Positions 24,277 through 33,703 of a stretch of 64,000 nucleotides of DNA are shown here, one piece after another. A model generated the notes under the pieces. It was not told where the DNA came from. It did no database searches and worked only from the letters and a program-made list of their open reading frames with translations. Position numbers and translations under genes: made by a program. Within the stretch, counting starts at the first letter, position 1; every line of letters starts with the position of its first letter. The DNA comes from Enterococcus alishanensis (GTDB taxonomy: Bacteria > Bacillota > Bacilli > Lactobacillales > Enterococcaceae): contig NZ_JAHUZB010000002.1 in NCBI RefSeq assembly GCF_019218635.1, positions 496,001 through 560,000 of the forward strand, written 5' to 3'.

Positions 24277-25597
24277 AAATAAGATATTCTAAATCCGATG
24301 CTGGTGTGGGATAGCCAAAAATAAAATTACTAACTTCTTCTTTAGAAATTTTATTTTCTAGCACAAAATAAAGATCATTGATAACTTCATCTGCCAAAGA
24401 CGACAATAGACTGATTTTTACAATCTTATCAGAGGAATCATAAACAACCTTTGCTTTCGCACCCTTTTCATTTATTCGGCGATAAGTGTACCAGTCACTT
24501 AAATCAATTGTTTGGCTATGGTATTCATTAGCATTATCCATTAACTCTTTTTGACTTAAACCAATTGTTGCCAAGCGTTTATCACCGAATACAATGGTTG
24601 GAATCAAAGGATAGTTAATTGGTTTTTGATTGCCATTCATGGCAGATACAGCATAATTTGCTTCAAAACCAGAAACTGGTGTTAATTTAGGTTGTTTTTT
24701 GGCAATGACGTCACCAACCGCATAAATATGAGGAAGATTCGTTTGTAAATATTGATTCACAACTATTCCTTGTTTTGTATATTGTAAACCAATTTTATCT
24801 AAGTTTAACGCTTCGATATTCGGAATTCGACCAGTTGCACCAAAAACTACATCAGTGACCATCTCAAAATCTTCGCCCGATAATTTGAAATGTGGATTGA
24901 TACTTTCGATTTTCTTAATATCAACATTAAAATGAAACTGAATGCCTTCTTCAGTCAAATGTTGTACTAAATCAGCGACTAAATCAGGATCAAATTCTTT
25001 TAACGGTTGATCATTGTGATGAATGATATGAACTTCACTACCAGCTGCATTCGCAATTGTTGCTAATTCAATCGCAATGTAACCAGCACCTAGGAAAACC
25101 ATTTTCTCTGGTAAATGACTCATTTCTAGAAAGTCACGACTTGATTGCAAATAATCTTGTCCTTCTACTGAAAGCAAACGAGAACGTTGTCCGGTAGCTA
25201 TTAAAAATTGTTCAGCTGTTAAGATCTCTCCACCGACCATTAATTCATGAGGTCCAGAAAACTCTGCCTGACCCTCAAAATAATCAATGCCAGCATCAGC
25301 AAAACCAGCTACTGTGTTTTTGGGAACAAAGTCTGTATAGTCTTTTTTGTGTTGCATTAGATCTTCCCAATTAATTGTTGGAACTGTTTCTAAACCTTTT
25401 TCGATTAGATTTTTTACTTTATATTTTGCTTCAACAGCGCTCATTAAGATTTTTTTTGGGTCGCAACCATAGTTAGGACAAGTCCCGCCCCATAATTCTG
25501 ATTCAATGACAGCAACTTTCTTACCACTTTCCTGAAGACCATAGGCTGCTGCACCACCTGCTGGACCGCTACCGATAACTATTGCATCATATTTCAT
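24275..25597 (-). CDS. Flavin disulfide reductase-like protein (glutathione reductase/Lpd family)
   Basis: A 440-residue NAD(P)/FAD oxidoreductase. Features are the N-terminal FAD loop AIVIGSGPAGGAAAYGL, the redox-active pair in CPNYGCDPKK near residues 40-49 (C-x4-C), an NAD(P)-binding loop LGAGYIAIELATIA near 171, and YAVGDVIAKKQPKL near 296, which holds the FAD ribityl contact. The C-terminal dimer-interface motif, normally HPTxxE with a catalytic His, reads YPTPAS here. It begins inside the stop of the ABC ATPase (ATGA overlap), so it is made with the importer. It may reduce the imported compound or its disulfide, but this is inference. Length is slightly below classical glutathione reductase (450-470). 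Confidence 0.82.
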   Translation of the reverse strand: MKYDAIVIGSGPAGGAAAYGLQESGKKVAVIESELWGGTCPNYGCDPKKILMSAVEAKYKVKNLIEKGLETVPTINWEDLMQHKKDYTDFVPKNTVAGFADAGIDYFEGQAEFSGPHELMVGGEILTAEQFLIATGQRSRLLSVEGQDYLQSSRDFLEMSHLPEKMVFLGAGYIAIELATIANAAGSEVHIIHHNDQPLKEFDPDLVADLVQHLTEEGIQFHFNVDIKKIESINPHFKLSGEDFEMVTDVVFGATGRIPNIEALNLDKIGLQYTKQGIVVNQYLQTNLPHIYAVGDVIAKKQPKLTPVSGFEANYAVSAMNGNQKPINYPLIPTIVFGDKRLATIGLSQKELMDNANEYHSQTIDLSDWYTYRRINEKGAKAKVVYDSSDKIVKISLLSSLADEVINDLYFVLENKISKEEVSNFIFGYPTPASDLEYLI

Positions 25598-26550
25598 TTT
25601 TTATCCTCCCGACTTAAATAGCAAAACATTGATTGTCTAGTAATTTTACCAAAAGAACCGGTTTTTAAGCGAATAAAAAGCAAGTCTTGTTTCGCTAAAA
25701 CTTCGTAAGCTTCATTAAGAGTCGTATCTAATGAATAAATGGTTTGATTTTCTGGTACAGTTGTTTGTTCATAATTATCAGTACTTACCAAGTCTGCTAA
25801 TGTTTTTACATTATTTTCATCTTGAGTTTCGTCAAAAAATTCTAAAACAAACTCATCGGCTGGGTTATTTTGAATTTCTTCAGGTGTCGCGCATTGAATC
25901 ACTTTTCCATCTCTCATCACAGCGATACGATCACCTAACTTCATGGCTTCCTTCATATTGTGGGTCACAAAGACAATCGTGTTATTCAGCTTTTCATGCA
26001 ATTCCAAGACCAAATCCTGTAAACTATTTCTAGAAATCGGATCTAGGGCACTGAATGGTTCATCCATTAAAATCAAGTCTGGTTCAGCCGCCAAGGCGCG
26101 AATAATCCCAATTCGCTGACCTTGTCCACCAGATAATTCTGCTGGCATACGATCACGATAAGTCTCTGGATCTAAATCTACCTCAGACATTAACTCGTTG
26201 ACTCTGCGACTACGGGCATCCTTGGTCCAGCCTAGCATTTCAGGAATTACTTCGATATTTTCTTTTACAGTCATAGTTGGAAATAACGCAATTTGTTGTA
26301 AAACATAACCAATTTGAAAACGTAGTTTTTGAATGTTATATTCTTTAATTCGCTTGTTTTTGAAATATACATCACCATCGGTTGGTTCAACCAAACCATT
26401 AATCATTTTTAACGAAGTGGTTTTTCCGCTACCAGAAGGGCCGACTAAAACAAATATTTCTCCTTGATTGATTTTCAAATTAATATCATTTAAGACTTTT
26501 CCCTCATCAAACTGTTTGCTAACATCTTTAAATTCAATCATTGTTTCCAT
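25594..26550 (-). CDS. ABC importer ATPase, OpuCA/EgtV type
   Basis: A 318-residue nucleotide-binding subunit: Walker A GPSGSGKTT near residues 37-45, Q-loop, signature LSGGQGQRIG near 145, Walker B LILMDEPF near 166, and the H-loop in VFVTHNMKEA near 200. The tail (residues 240-318) is a single, degenerate CBS-like domain, seen in osmoprotectant importers of the OpuCA type. Start ATG at 26550 directly follows the stop of the permease gene with AGGGGG upstream. Its own stop overlaps the flavoprotein start by four bases. In several Gram-positive pathogens this gene type has been shown to serve ergothioneine import (EgtV). Confidence 0.9.
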   Translation of the reverse strand: METMIEFKDVSKQFDEGKVLNDINLKINQGEIFVLVGPSGSGKTTSLKMINGLVEPTDGDVYFKNKRIKEYNIQKLRFQIGYVLQQIALFPTMTVKENIEVIPEMLGWTKDARSRRVNELMSEVDLDPETYRDRMPAELSGGQGQRIGIIRALAAEPDLILMDEPFSALDPISRNSLQDLVLELHEKLNNTIVFVTHNMKEAMKLGDRIAVMRDGKVIQCATPEEIQNNPADEFVLEFFDETQDENNVKTLADLVSTDNYEQTTVPENQTIYSLDTTLNEAYEVLAKQDLLFIRLKTGSFGKITRQSMFCYLSREDKK

Positions 26551-28086
26551 CTACTTGTCCCCCTTAATGATTTTTTCTTTAACTAAAAAGTCATGAGCGA
26601 CATCTGCTGGATCTTTTTTCTCAACATTCACTTGATAGTTCATATCCACCATCTGATCTTCAGTAATTTTTCCTGCTAACTTATTCAAGGCTTTAACAAC
26701 TTCAGGATGATCTTTGGCAAAGCTTTCTTTCAATAATGCAGCTCCTTGATAATAAGGGAATAAATGTTGGTCATCCTCTAAAGGAACCAAATCATATTGT
26801 TTAATCTCACTATCGGTTGAATAAGCATCAACTATATCAACATCACCATTATTAATTGCTTGATAACGTAAGGCCGGTTCCATGCTTTGCACTGAGTTAA
26901 AGTTTACATTGTATTTTTCTTGAATCCCTCGATAACCATCTTGCCGATCGATAAACTCTAAGGTAAAACCTGCTTTTAAAGTACCTTCATAATTTCTCAA
27001 ATCAGAAATTGTTTTAATTCCTAATTCATCTGCTTGAGATTTACGCATCGCTAAAGCATAAGTATTTTGATAAGCCATCGGTTTTAATAATTCCATCTTA
27101 AATTGGTTCTGCAACAATTTATTGGCTTCTTGATACGTGCCATTTTCATCTAAGTCAGTTGGACTATTTTCTGGTACTTTAACCAAACTTTCCAAGACGG
27201 TACCAGTAAATTCAGGATAAATATCGATTTGATTATTTTCTAATGCACTGAATAAAAAACTAGTCTTGCCAAAGTTAGTCTTCAATTCGACATTTACATC
27301 TGAATCATTATCTTCAATCACATCTTTATACATGTTAATTAAAATATCTGGTTCTGAGCCAAGTTTCCCAGCAATTGTGATGGTTTCTTGACTGCTACCG
27401 GTATTTTGAGCAACAAAAATACCACCAATCCCCAAAATAAGAATCACAAATGTAATCAAGCTGGTTTTCATTGAACGGTTTTGTAAGAAACGGATCAGTC
27501 CGCTAAAGATAATCGCTAATAAAGCAGCGCTCACTGCACCAATCAAAGTTAGTGTTGGATCGTTACGGTCAATTCCAAGCAAAATAAATGTCCCTAAACC
27601 ACCAGCCCCGATTAACGCTGCCAGTGTTGCTGTTCCAATAATTAAAACCAAAGCAGTACGAATACCAGAAATGATAACTGGCATAGCAATCGGTAATTCT
27701 ACCTTAAATAATTTTCGCATACGACTCATTCCAAAAGCATCCGCTGCTTCTTCTAAGGAAGGATCAATTTCTGACAAGCCAATATAAGTATTTTGAAAAA
27801 TTGGTAATAGAGCATAAACCACCAGAGCAATCAATGCTGGAACAGTTCCTATTCCTACAAAAGGAATCAATAATCCCAACAAAGCTAATGACGGAATCGT
27901 CTGTAAAATACTGGTAATTTGTAATGCTACTTCTGCAATTTTTTTATGTTGACTTAATAAAATTGCCAATGGAATTGCGATAATAATAGCAATCATCAAG
28001 GCACTTAATGATATTGCCAAGTGTTCAAAAATCGCGCTTAGTAGTTCCCCTTTTCGTTCGCTAAACGTTTGTATCAATTCATTCAT
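26551..28086 (-). CDS. Fused ABC permease and substrate-binding protein (OpuCB-OpuCC/EgtU type)
   Basis: A 511-residue protein. Residues 1-210 form a BPD-type permease with about five membrane segments and an EAA-like loop ([21 protein letters not shown] near 115-135). One more segment near 215-235 anchors the extracellular substrate-binding domain (about 240-511), which starts [18 protein letters not shown] and shows [24 protein letters not shown] and [20 protein letters not shown]. Fusions of this kind bind quaternary amines (glycine betaine, carnitine, choline) or ergothioneine. [13 protein letters not shown] resembles EgtU as I remember it. First gene of a three-gene operon with the ATPase and flavoprotein. 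Confidence 0.88.
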   Translation of the reverse strand: MNELIQTFSERKGELLSAIFEHLAISLSALMIAIIIAIPLAILLSQHKKIAEVALQITSILQTIPSLALLGLLIPFVGIGTVPALIALVVYALLPIFQNTYIGLSEIDPSLEEAADAFGMSRMRKLFKVELPIAMPVIISGIRTALVLIIGTATLAALIGAGGLGTFILLGIDRNDPTLTLIGAVSAALLAIIFSGLIRFLQNRSMKTSLITFVILILGIGGIFVAQNTGSSQETITIAGKLGSEPDILINMYKDVIEDNDSDVNVELKTNFGKTSFLFSALENNQIDIYPEFTGTVLESLVKVPENSPTDLDENGTYQEANKLLQNQFKMELLKPMAYQNTYALAMRKSQADELGIKTISDLRNYEGTLKAGFTLEFIDRQDGYRGIQEKYNVNFNSVQSMEPALRYQAINNGDVDIVDAYSTDSEIKQYDLVPLEDDQHLFPYYQGAALLKESFAKDHPEVVKALNKLAGKITEDQMVDMNYQVNVEKKDPADVAHDFLVKEKIIKGDK

Positions 28087-28201
28087 TTATAATAATCCTC
28101 TCACTTCTGATTTCATTTCAGTATAACCGAAGTTTTTTTTAGCACAAAGAATTTAACTTTTTGACTATTCAAAGTATACTTAGAAAAATGGAGGAATTAA
28201 T

Positions 28202-28744
28202 ATGACTGAAAAAGAGCTTACTTTTGAAAAAAACCATAAAATTTACAAATATTCCCACTCTCATTACTACAATTGGTACAAAGCTTTAACCCTGAATTTG
28301 CTTGAGAGTGAAAACTTTACTGCTTTTTTTGTAAAATTAAAAACCCACGATAAAGTCGCAGTTGAAACAGTTAAAAATGACTTGCTTAAAATGAGTCAGC
28401 TCAGTTTTACTGAACAATTAGATGATCTTGATACTTTTATTTTGTTGACTTTCGCTTGGGCACAAGGCTTTAATACTGAGCAACTATCTTCTACCCAAAG
28501 GCTGCATCATTTCTTAACAAACTACACTATTCAAAAAAACGATTTAATTGGTATTAATCAAATGAATGCTGATTTAAATCAAGCTTTGCTGCAGCATTTC
28601 CCTAAAGTCAGACAACAAGATTTAAAACTTATTTATCGACTATTATCTTTACAAAACAGTTCAGACCCTGAAATTGCCAGTGAACTAACCAAACTTAATC
28701 AAAGAGCCGCAGACCGCACCAGGAAACTACTTTCTTTAATCTAA
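28202..28744 (+). CDS. Hypothetical helical protein
   Basis: I do not recognise this 180-residue protein. It is soluble, mostly helical by composition, with an N-terminus rich in Tyr and His (KYSHSHYYNWYKA) and no signal peptide, membrane span or nucleotide motif. The ATG at 28202 follows GGAGG at 28191-28195. It is divergent from the importer operon, with 115 bases between starts. The last residues (RAADRTRKLLSLI) are a basic amphipathic helix. Length and codon use are like neighbours, supporting a real gene. Confidence 0.6.
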   Translation: MTEKELTFEKNHKIYKYSHSHYYNWYKALTLNLLESENFTAFFVKLKTHDKVAVETVKNDLLKMSQLSFTEQLDDLDTFILLTFAWAQGFNTEQLSSTQRLHHFLTNYTIQKNDLIGINQMNADLNQALLQHFPKVRQQDLKLIYRLLSLQNSSDPEIASELTKLNQRAADRTRKLLSLI

Positions 28745-28768
28745 CTTTCAGCTTTTTTTGATCTAAAC

Positions 28769-28808
28769 AAATTTTGATTGGTTAAATTTTGATTGGTTAA
28801 ATTTTGAT
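28769..28808. repeat. 15-bp tandem repeat, 2.7 copies
   Basis: The unit AAATTTTGATTGGTT occurs twice in full and then in a 10-base part, directly before a bidirectional terminator. Copies are identical, which points to recent duplication. Confidence 0.9.
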
Positions 28809-28810
28809 AC

Positions 28811-28858
28811 AAAAAAACTCTCACCCATATTTCTTTGAGTGAGAGTTGCTTTTTTTTA
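28811..28858. terminator. Bidirectional terminator
   Basis: AACTCTCAC (28816-28824) pairs with GTGAGAGTT (28839-28847). It has a T run at 28850-28857 for the plus gene and an A run at 28811-28817 for the minus metal-sulfur assembly gene. Confidence 0.85.
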
Positions 28859-28867
28859 ATAAAAATA

Positions 28868-29209
28868 TTAACGAATTCCTAGAGCAATTCGTGCATAACG
28901 AGACATTTTGTCAGTGGTCCAGGCTGGATACCAAACAAGTTTTACTTCCACATTAGATACTTCAGGAATCTCATGTAAAGCTGCTTGAATTGAGTCTGTT
29001 AAAATATCTGCCAACGGACAACCCATCGTAGTTAAAGTCATTTTAATTACGGTGTTTCCGTCTTGTGCAAAGTCAACATCATAAATTAAACCAAGATTCA
29101 CAATATCAATACCTAATTCTGGATCGATGACAGATTCTAAAGCTGTCAAGATTCGTTCTTTAATCTCTTCCATTTCTTCAGCTGTGCGATACTCTTTGTT
29201 TTCTTCCAT
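28868..29209 (-). CDS. Metal-sulfur cluster assembly factor (MIP18/PaaD/SufT-like)
   Basis: A 113-residue cytoplasmic protein of the DUF59 family that helps iron-sulfur protein maturation. Motifs: ALESVIDPELGIDIVNLGLIYDV near residues 23-45, then TTMGCPLADIL near 80-90, whose cysteine is the conserved ligand, and VKLVWYPAW near 109. It stands alone in front of a bidirectional terminator. ATG follows AAAGGGAGTGGACATAAC. It probably acts with the SUF system elsewhere in the genome. Confidence 0.9.
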   Translation of the reverse strand: MEENKEYRTAEEMEEIKERILTALESVIDPELGIDIVNLGLIYDVDFAQDGNTVIKMTLTTMGCPLADILTDSIQAALHEIPEVSNVEVKLVWYPAWTTDKMSRYARIALGIR

Positions 29210-29304
29210 GTTATGTCCACTCCCTTTCGAAGTTTCGTTATTATTTTACTTCATATAAAGTGTTTTGTAAATGAGAATTAAAGCAATTCTTTCTCAATTA
29301 GCAC

Positions 29305-30198
29305 TTACTTATTAGATTTTGCTTGTTTTTGTTGTTCTTGGCTCCAGAAGCTACCAACGACTGATTCGGTGGCAACGATATTTGTAAATGATTTTGGATC
29401 AACTTCAGCAACAATTTGTTTTAAAGCGTAAAGCTCGTAACGAGTCACAACAATCATGATTACATCAAGGGGTGTGTCACTGAATCCACCTTTAGCAGTC
29501 ATGGCGCTCATTCCCCGTACCAAATTTTCACTTAAAGCCATTCGCATTTCTTTGCCATGAGCAGTAGAAATGAAAGCAGTCATTTTTTGATGGCTAGTAT
29601 GGATAGCATCTACGACTGTACTCATAGTAAAAATAGTAATAATTGTATATAAAGCACTTTCCCAATTAAAGAAGAAACCGGCAACTACTACGATGACACC
29701 ATTTAAAGCCATCATATAATTCCCAACGGTTCGCCCTGTAGTTTTTGATAAAAGCAATGAAACAATATCTAAACCACCAGTTGTAAAGCCAAGTTTCAAT
29801 GAAAAGCCAGCCCCTACTCCGAGTAGTACGCCACCAGTAATCGCATTCATAAGTACGTTATGAGTAATTTCACCGACAGGAACCAACGTCGTAAAAACCG
29901 ACATAGAAATAACATTTGCGAAACTCAAAATCATGGCAGATTTTCCAAGCTTAATAAAACCTAAGATAAAAACTGGAACATTCAGTAGAAAAATTAAAAT
30001 CCCTGTATCAACTGAAACGCCAAATATTTGTTGGAAAAAGGCGCCAATAATCTGAGCAATCCCTGTCATTCCAGCAGAAAAAACATTTGCCGGAATCAAA
30101 AAATAATTCAAACCAACTGCGCCAGACAAACCAGTTAATAAGATTACAACCACCTTTTTAGTCAAATCATTCGTGGTGTAATTAATCACTTTTTGCAA
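29305..30198 (-). CDS. YitT family membrane protein
   Basis: A 297-residue integral membrane protein with five to six hydrophobic segments in the N-terminal 190 residues (for example VVVILLTGLSGAVGLNYFLI, GGVLLGVGAGFSLKLGFTTGG). A cytosolic DUF2179 domain follows (AFISTAHGKEMRMAL, DTPLDVIMIVVTRYELYALK). YitT proteins are common in Firmicutes; the transported compound is not established. It is monocistronic. No clear hairpin follows; the next gene downstream starts 96 bases later. Confidence 0.88.
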   Translation of the reverse strand: MQKVINYTTNDLTKKVVVILLTGLSGAVGLNYFLIPANVFSAGMTGIAQIIGAFFQQIFGVSVDTGILIFLLNVPVFILGFIKLGKSAMILSFANVISMSVFTTLVPVGEITHNVLMNAITGGVLLGVGAGFSLKLGFTTGGLDIVSLLLSKTTGRTVGNYMMALNGVIVVVAGFFFNWESALYTIITIFTMSTVVDAIHTSHQKMTAFISTAHGKEMRMALSENLVRGMSAMTAKGGFSDTPLDVIMIVVTRYELYALKQIVAEVDPKSFTNIVATESVVGSFWSQEQQKQAKSNK

Positions 30199-30338
30199 AA
30201 CAATCCCTCCTATGTATATTATCCATTATTTATTTAATCTATTATTCAATAAAATAGCAATATTTTTTAAGACTTATGGGAGAAAGATTATGGCTTTCTT
30301 ATTGTTTTTTGATAAACTAAAGAAAAAGGAGGGAAATT

Positions 30339-30830
30339 ATGGCGAAAGATGCAAGTTTTGACATTGTTTCAGAGGTAAACAAAGAAGAAGTCAAAAACGG
30401 GATTCAAATTGCTTTAAAAGAATTGAATAATCGTTTTGACTTCAAGGGTGATAATTTTGATATTCAGTTAGAAGGAAATCAACTGGTTGTTAGCGGTCCG
30501 GATGATTACAAGATTGAACAAATTAAAGATGTATTATTTAGCAAATTAATTAAACGCGGTGTTCCTTTAAAGAACCTTCATTTTGGTCAATCAGAGCATG
30601 CTCTTGGCAGTACGGCTCGACAAAAAGCTGATTTAATTAGTGGCATTGACCGTGATGTGGCCAAAAAAATTAATACAGCCATCAAAAATAGTAAGATTAA
30701 AGTTAAGTCTCAAGTGCAAGAAGACCAATTACGGGTAACCGGCAAAAATCGTGATGACTTGCAACAAGTTATTGCATTAGTAAAAGATTTAGATTTACCA
30801 ATTGATGTGCAATTTACTAATTATCGCTAG
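30339..30830 (+). CDS. yajQ: YajQ family nucleotide-binding protein
   Basis: A 163-residue cytoplasmic protein with two ferredoxin-like folds. It is known from start [27 protein letters not shown] near residue 33, and SLVKDL-type end [11 protein letters not shown]. Members in Xanthomonas bind cyclic di-GMP; in other bacteria binding of nucleotides or RNA has been suggested, and the role in Firmicutes is unknown. AAAGGAGGGAAATT precedes the ATG. It converges with the nuclease-helicase gene and the two coding regions overlap by 14 bases. Confidence 0.92.
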   Translation: MAKDASFDIVSEVNKEEVKNGIQIALKELNNRFDFKGDNFDIQLEGNQLVVSGPDDYKIEQIKDVLFSKLIKRGVPLKNLHFGQSEHALGSTARQKADLISGIDRDVAKKINTAIKNSKIKVKSQVQEDQLRVTGKNRDDLQQVIALVKDLDLPIDVQFTNYR

Positions 30831-33189
30831 CTGATGTATCAGCTAGCTTTTTTTGCCAAAATTTCTCTACTTCTATAGATATTTCCGTTGTTCGATGAAT
30901 AATCTTGCGGTCATACCAGCTTGGTGGTAATAACTTTTGGTAGCTAGCTTGATTGAAACGCTGGTCTAATAATAAAATAACTCCACGGTCATTCATTTGT
31001 CTAATTACCCGACCCGCTGCTTGAATAACTTTATTGATTCCCGGTAGTTGATAAGCATAACTAAATCCTTGATTGTTTTTCTCATCAAAATAATCTTTTA
31101 TCAAATTTTGCTCATGGTTAATCTGAGGCAATCCTACTCCAACAACAACAACGCCGATGAGTTTATCACCAGTTAAATCAATTCCTTCTGAAAATATTCC
31201 TCCTAAAACAGCAAAAGCAACCAGGGTCTCTTTATTATTCCCATCAAAGTTTGCTAAAAACTGTTCCCGCTCTGATTCGCTCATCTGACTTGCTTGAATT
31301 AAGGAGTTATATTCTGGGAATGTTCGTTTAAACTCCTCAGCCACTTCATCTAAATATTGAAATGACGGGAAAAAGACCAAATAGTTACCTTTTTTTACTT
31401 TTACTAATGCCTCGATCGATTTTACAACTTCTGGCAAACTTTGTTGTCTTTTCTGATAAGTTGTTTGGATATTGTTATGAACTAATAATAATCTATTTTC
31501 ATTTGGGAATGGATTTGGCAATCGATAAGTTAAGCTTTCCGTATTTTCAGATAGCACTTCCTGATAATATGGTAAAGGAGAGAAACTAGCTGAAAATAAA
31601 ACAGTACTTCCGACAAGATTCATTGATTGTTGTAAAAATAGAGACGGATCAATACAGTAGATTTTAACAATTAAATCATATTGCTTTTTCTCAACAGTAG
31701 TTTCATAGTGATCATCATAAAATTCACTTAGTCGTGTAAAGCGTAAAATATCAAAATATAGATTCAACATTTTCTCTTGATTATCATCTTCTGGATGCTC
31801 AGCGAGCCATTCCTTCATTAGGTCTTGTAATGAGTATAAACGATTGACTAAACTTTCAGCGGCGGCTTTTTGATGATGGTAATTTGTGTTCTTTTCTTCG
31901 AGAACTTTATGAATTAGTTCAAACTCATTGTCTACTTGATTGAATGCTTTACGTAGTTTTCTAAAGGATTTTTTTGTAGCTTGACCCACTGTATAGATTT
32001 TTTCTCTAGAAATTTCAGCAGAATACATTTCCTTGGAACGGTTTACCAAGTTATGGGCTTCATCAACCAGTACAATATTGTTTGGGTTTTCTTCTTCGAA
32101 AAATCGTTGCAAATGAACAACTGGATCAAATAAATAATTGTAATCACCAATGACCACGTCACAAAATAAACTAACATCTAAAGATAGTTCAAAGGGACAT
32201 AATTGATGTTTTTTTGCATATTGCTCAATTACTGGTCGCGTAAACTGATCTTCTTCTTGCAACATATCCCATAATCCATCGTTGACGCGATCATAGTATC
32301 CAGCGGCAAATGGGCAGTGCTCGGGCGTACAGTTACGCTCTGATAAAAAACAAATTTTATCTTTTGCTGTCAATGTAACACTTTTTACCCGTCCATTTTT
32401 TTTCGCTAATTTATCAATTGTTTCCTCTGCAACTGTCCGTGTAATAGTCTTGGCAGTTAAGTAAAAAATTCTTTCTCCGACGCCTTCTCCCAACGCTTTA
32501 AAAGCGGGAAAAAGAGTCGAGAGTGTCTTGCCTGTACCTGTTGGCGCTTCAACAAATAGTTGCTGTTGATGATAGATTGTTTTATAGACCGCTGCAGCTA
32601 ATTCTCTTTGACCAGTACGATATTGTGGAAAAGGAAAAGGCAATTCCTTTAATGATTGATTTCTGATTTGATGCCAATTAGTTTCAAAAACTAACCAACC
32701 TTCATAGCGACTCATTAAGTCTGAAAAGAAACTGACAAGCTCATCGAAAGAATATTTTCTAGTAGTAGTAGTTATTTTCTTTTCAATGGTTTGAAAATAA
32801 CGAACTTGGACATTGATTTCTGACAGTTCTTGACTTTCAGCATATATATAAGCGTAAACCATGCCTTGATAAAAGAATAAATTTACTAATCCTTCAGTTA
32901 AATCTTCAAAGGGAGTTTCAGAAGTTTTTATTTCATCGATTGTTATGCCTGTTTCTGAGGTGATAATTCCATCGGCTCGACCTTCAACTTGAATGGTTTC
33001 ATCAGCTAATGTCAATTGCTTTTTTAACCAAACCTCTTTTTCATAACCAGTACCAGCCTGCTTTTGTAGTGAGCGATGAATTTTAGCACCTTCTTGAGCA
33101 GTATGTTGACTATTTTTCCCTTCATCAATACTACCCGTACGCATTATAAACTCAACTAATTTTCGAACAGCAATCTTTTTAACTGTCAT
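30817..33189 (-). CDS. Cas4-like nuclease / XPD-DinG-type helicase fusion
   Basis: A 790-residue DNA repair-type enzyme of Firmicutes. Residues 1-180 carry a PD-(D/E)XK domain ([21 protein letters not shown]...D-E-I-K). The superfamily 2 helicase follows: Walker [10 protein letters not shown] near residue 216, an iron-sulfur cysteine set ([13 protein letters not shown], then a later C), the DEAH box VDEAHN, and QAAGRVIRQ near 730 in the last motif. The start is ATG at 33189 with GAGGTGAGTGG upstream; the longer frame adds 14 residues without a ribosome binding site. It is not next to CRISPR or phage genes. It ends inside the yajQ gene on the opposite strand. Confidence 0.9.
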   Translation of the reverse strand: MTVKKIAVRKLVEFIMRTGSIDEGKNSQHTAQEGAKIHRSLQKQAGTGYEKEVWLKKQLTLADETIQVEGRADGIITSETGITIDEIKTSETPFEDLTEGLVNLFFYQGMVYAYIYAESQELSEINVQVRYFQTIEKKITTTTRKYSFDELVSFFSDLMSRYEGWLVFETNWHQIRNQSLKELPFPFPQYRTGQRELAAAVYKTIYHQQQLFVEAPTGTGKTLSTLFPAFKALGEGVGERIFYLTAKTITRTVAEETIDKLAKKNGRVKSVTLTAKDKICFLSERNCTPEHCPFAAGYYDRVNDGLWDMLQEEDQFTRPVIEQYAKKHQLCPFELSLDVSLFCDVVIGDYNYLFDPVVHLQRFFEEENPNNIVLVDEAHNLVNRSKEMYSAEISREKIYTVGQATKKSFRKLRKAFNQVDNEFELIHKVLEEKNTNYHHQKAAAESLVNRLYSLQDLMKEWLAEHPEDDNQEKMLNLYFDILRFTRLSEFYDDHYETTVEKKQYDLIVKIYCIDPSLFLQQSMNLVGSTVLFSASFSPLPYYQEVLSENTESLTYRLPNPFPNENRLLLVHNNIQTTYQKRQQSLPEVVKSIEALVKVKKGNYLVFFPSFQYLDEVAEEFKRTFPEYNSLIQASQMSESEREQFLANFDGNNKETLVAFAVLGGIFSEGIDLTGDKLIGVVVVGVGLPQINHEQNLIKDYFDEKNNQGFSYAYQLPGINKVIQAAGRVIRQMNDRGVILLLDQRFNQASYQKLLPPSWYDRKIIHRTTEISIEVEKFWQKKLADTSASDN
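30826..30854 (+). terminator. Terminator overlapping the yajQ stop
   Basis: Nine-base stem GCTAGCTGA / TCAGCTAGC (30826-30834 with 30839-30847), then seven T residues. It reaches into the 3' end of the convergent helicase gene. Confidence 0.85.
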
Positions 33190-33244
33190 CCACTCACCTC
33201 TTTCACAAGTGCCACAATAAGCGAATTTCATTTATTCGTCAAGT

Positions 33245-33580
33245 TCATTTCTTCTTTAATTGTTCTAGTAATTTCTTAAACTGATCAATCTGAATACCCA
33301 TTTTTTGATAGTTTTCCAAAATTGATACAACCTCCATCCACAAAAAACTTAAGTAGAAAGTATAAAGCAATGCTTGCCCTGCGTGAAAGGGAATAATTTT
33401 AGCTACAGGCCACAAAAATAAAAGTAACATTAAGCTAGCAATTTTTCTCAAAATACCATTGATTCCGACTTTTGATGAAATAGATTTAGTGATTCTTGCA
33501 CTAATTATTCCTGTTAATAAATCTAAAACCATCGCAATTGAAATTAAAGATAAGATTTCTAATTCTTTCATTTCTTTCAC
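33245..33580 (-). CDS. Lone holin-like membrane protein (Phage_holin_4_1 type)
   Basis: A 111-residue protein with two to three hydrophobic segments and the layout of the toxin secretion/phage lysis holin family: SLISIAMVLDLLTGIISARI, KVGINGILRKIASLMLLLFL, then a Trp/Glu-rich end and a basic tail (KKLLEQLKKK). GGGGAGGTGAAAGAA precedes the ATG. There is no endolysin or other phage gene near. It sits 55 bases upstream of the helicase start, so the two may be cotranscribed. A cellular role is more likely than a relic of a prophage, but unproven. Confidence 0.7.
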   Translation of the reverse strand: MKEMKELEILSLISIAMVLDLLTGIISARITKSISSKVGINGILRKIASLMLLLFLWPVAKIIPFHAGQALLYTFYLSFLWMEVVSILENYQKMGIQIDQFKKLLEQLKKK

Positions 33581-33670
33581 CTCCCCTTATATCCTTTAAC
33601 TTTAATAACGAAAGTTTTTAATGAAAAGTTCAATTGAACTAATGCTTTTTCTATTTTTTTAAATTTAAGG

Positions 33671-33676
33671 TATAAT
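33671..33676 (+). promoter_or_regulatory. -10 box of the MBL hydrolase gene
   Basis: TATAAT at 33671-33676, 28 bases before the ATG. A good -35 was not seen at the expected place. Confidence 0.4.
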
Positions 33677-33703
33677 ATAGTGGAATTGTTTGGAGGGAAT
33701 CAT

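Noticed and set aside
30817-33189. Cas4-like nuclease domain as sign of a CRISPR system
   Set aside because: No repeat array or cas genes are in the window; this nuclease-helicase fusion is a stand-alone Firmicute repair-type protein.
33245-33580. Holin-like gene as evidence for a prophage
   Set aside because: No integrase, structural, lysin or attachment-site features are nearby.
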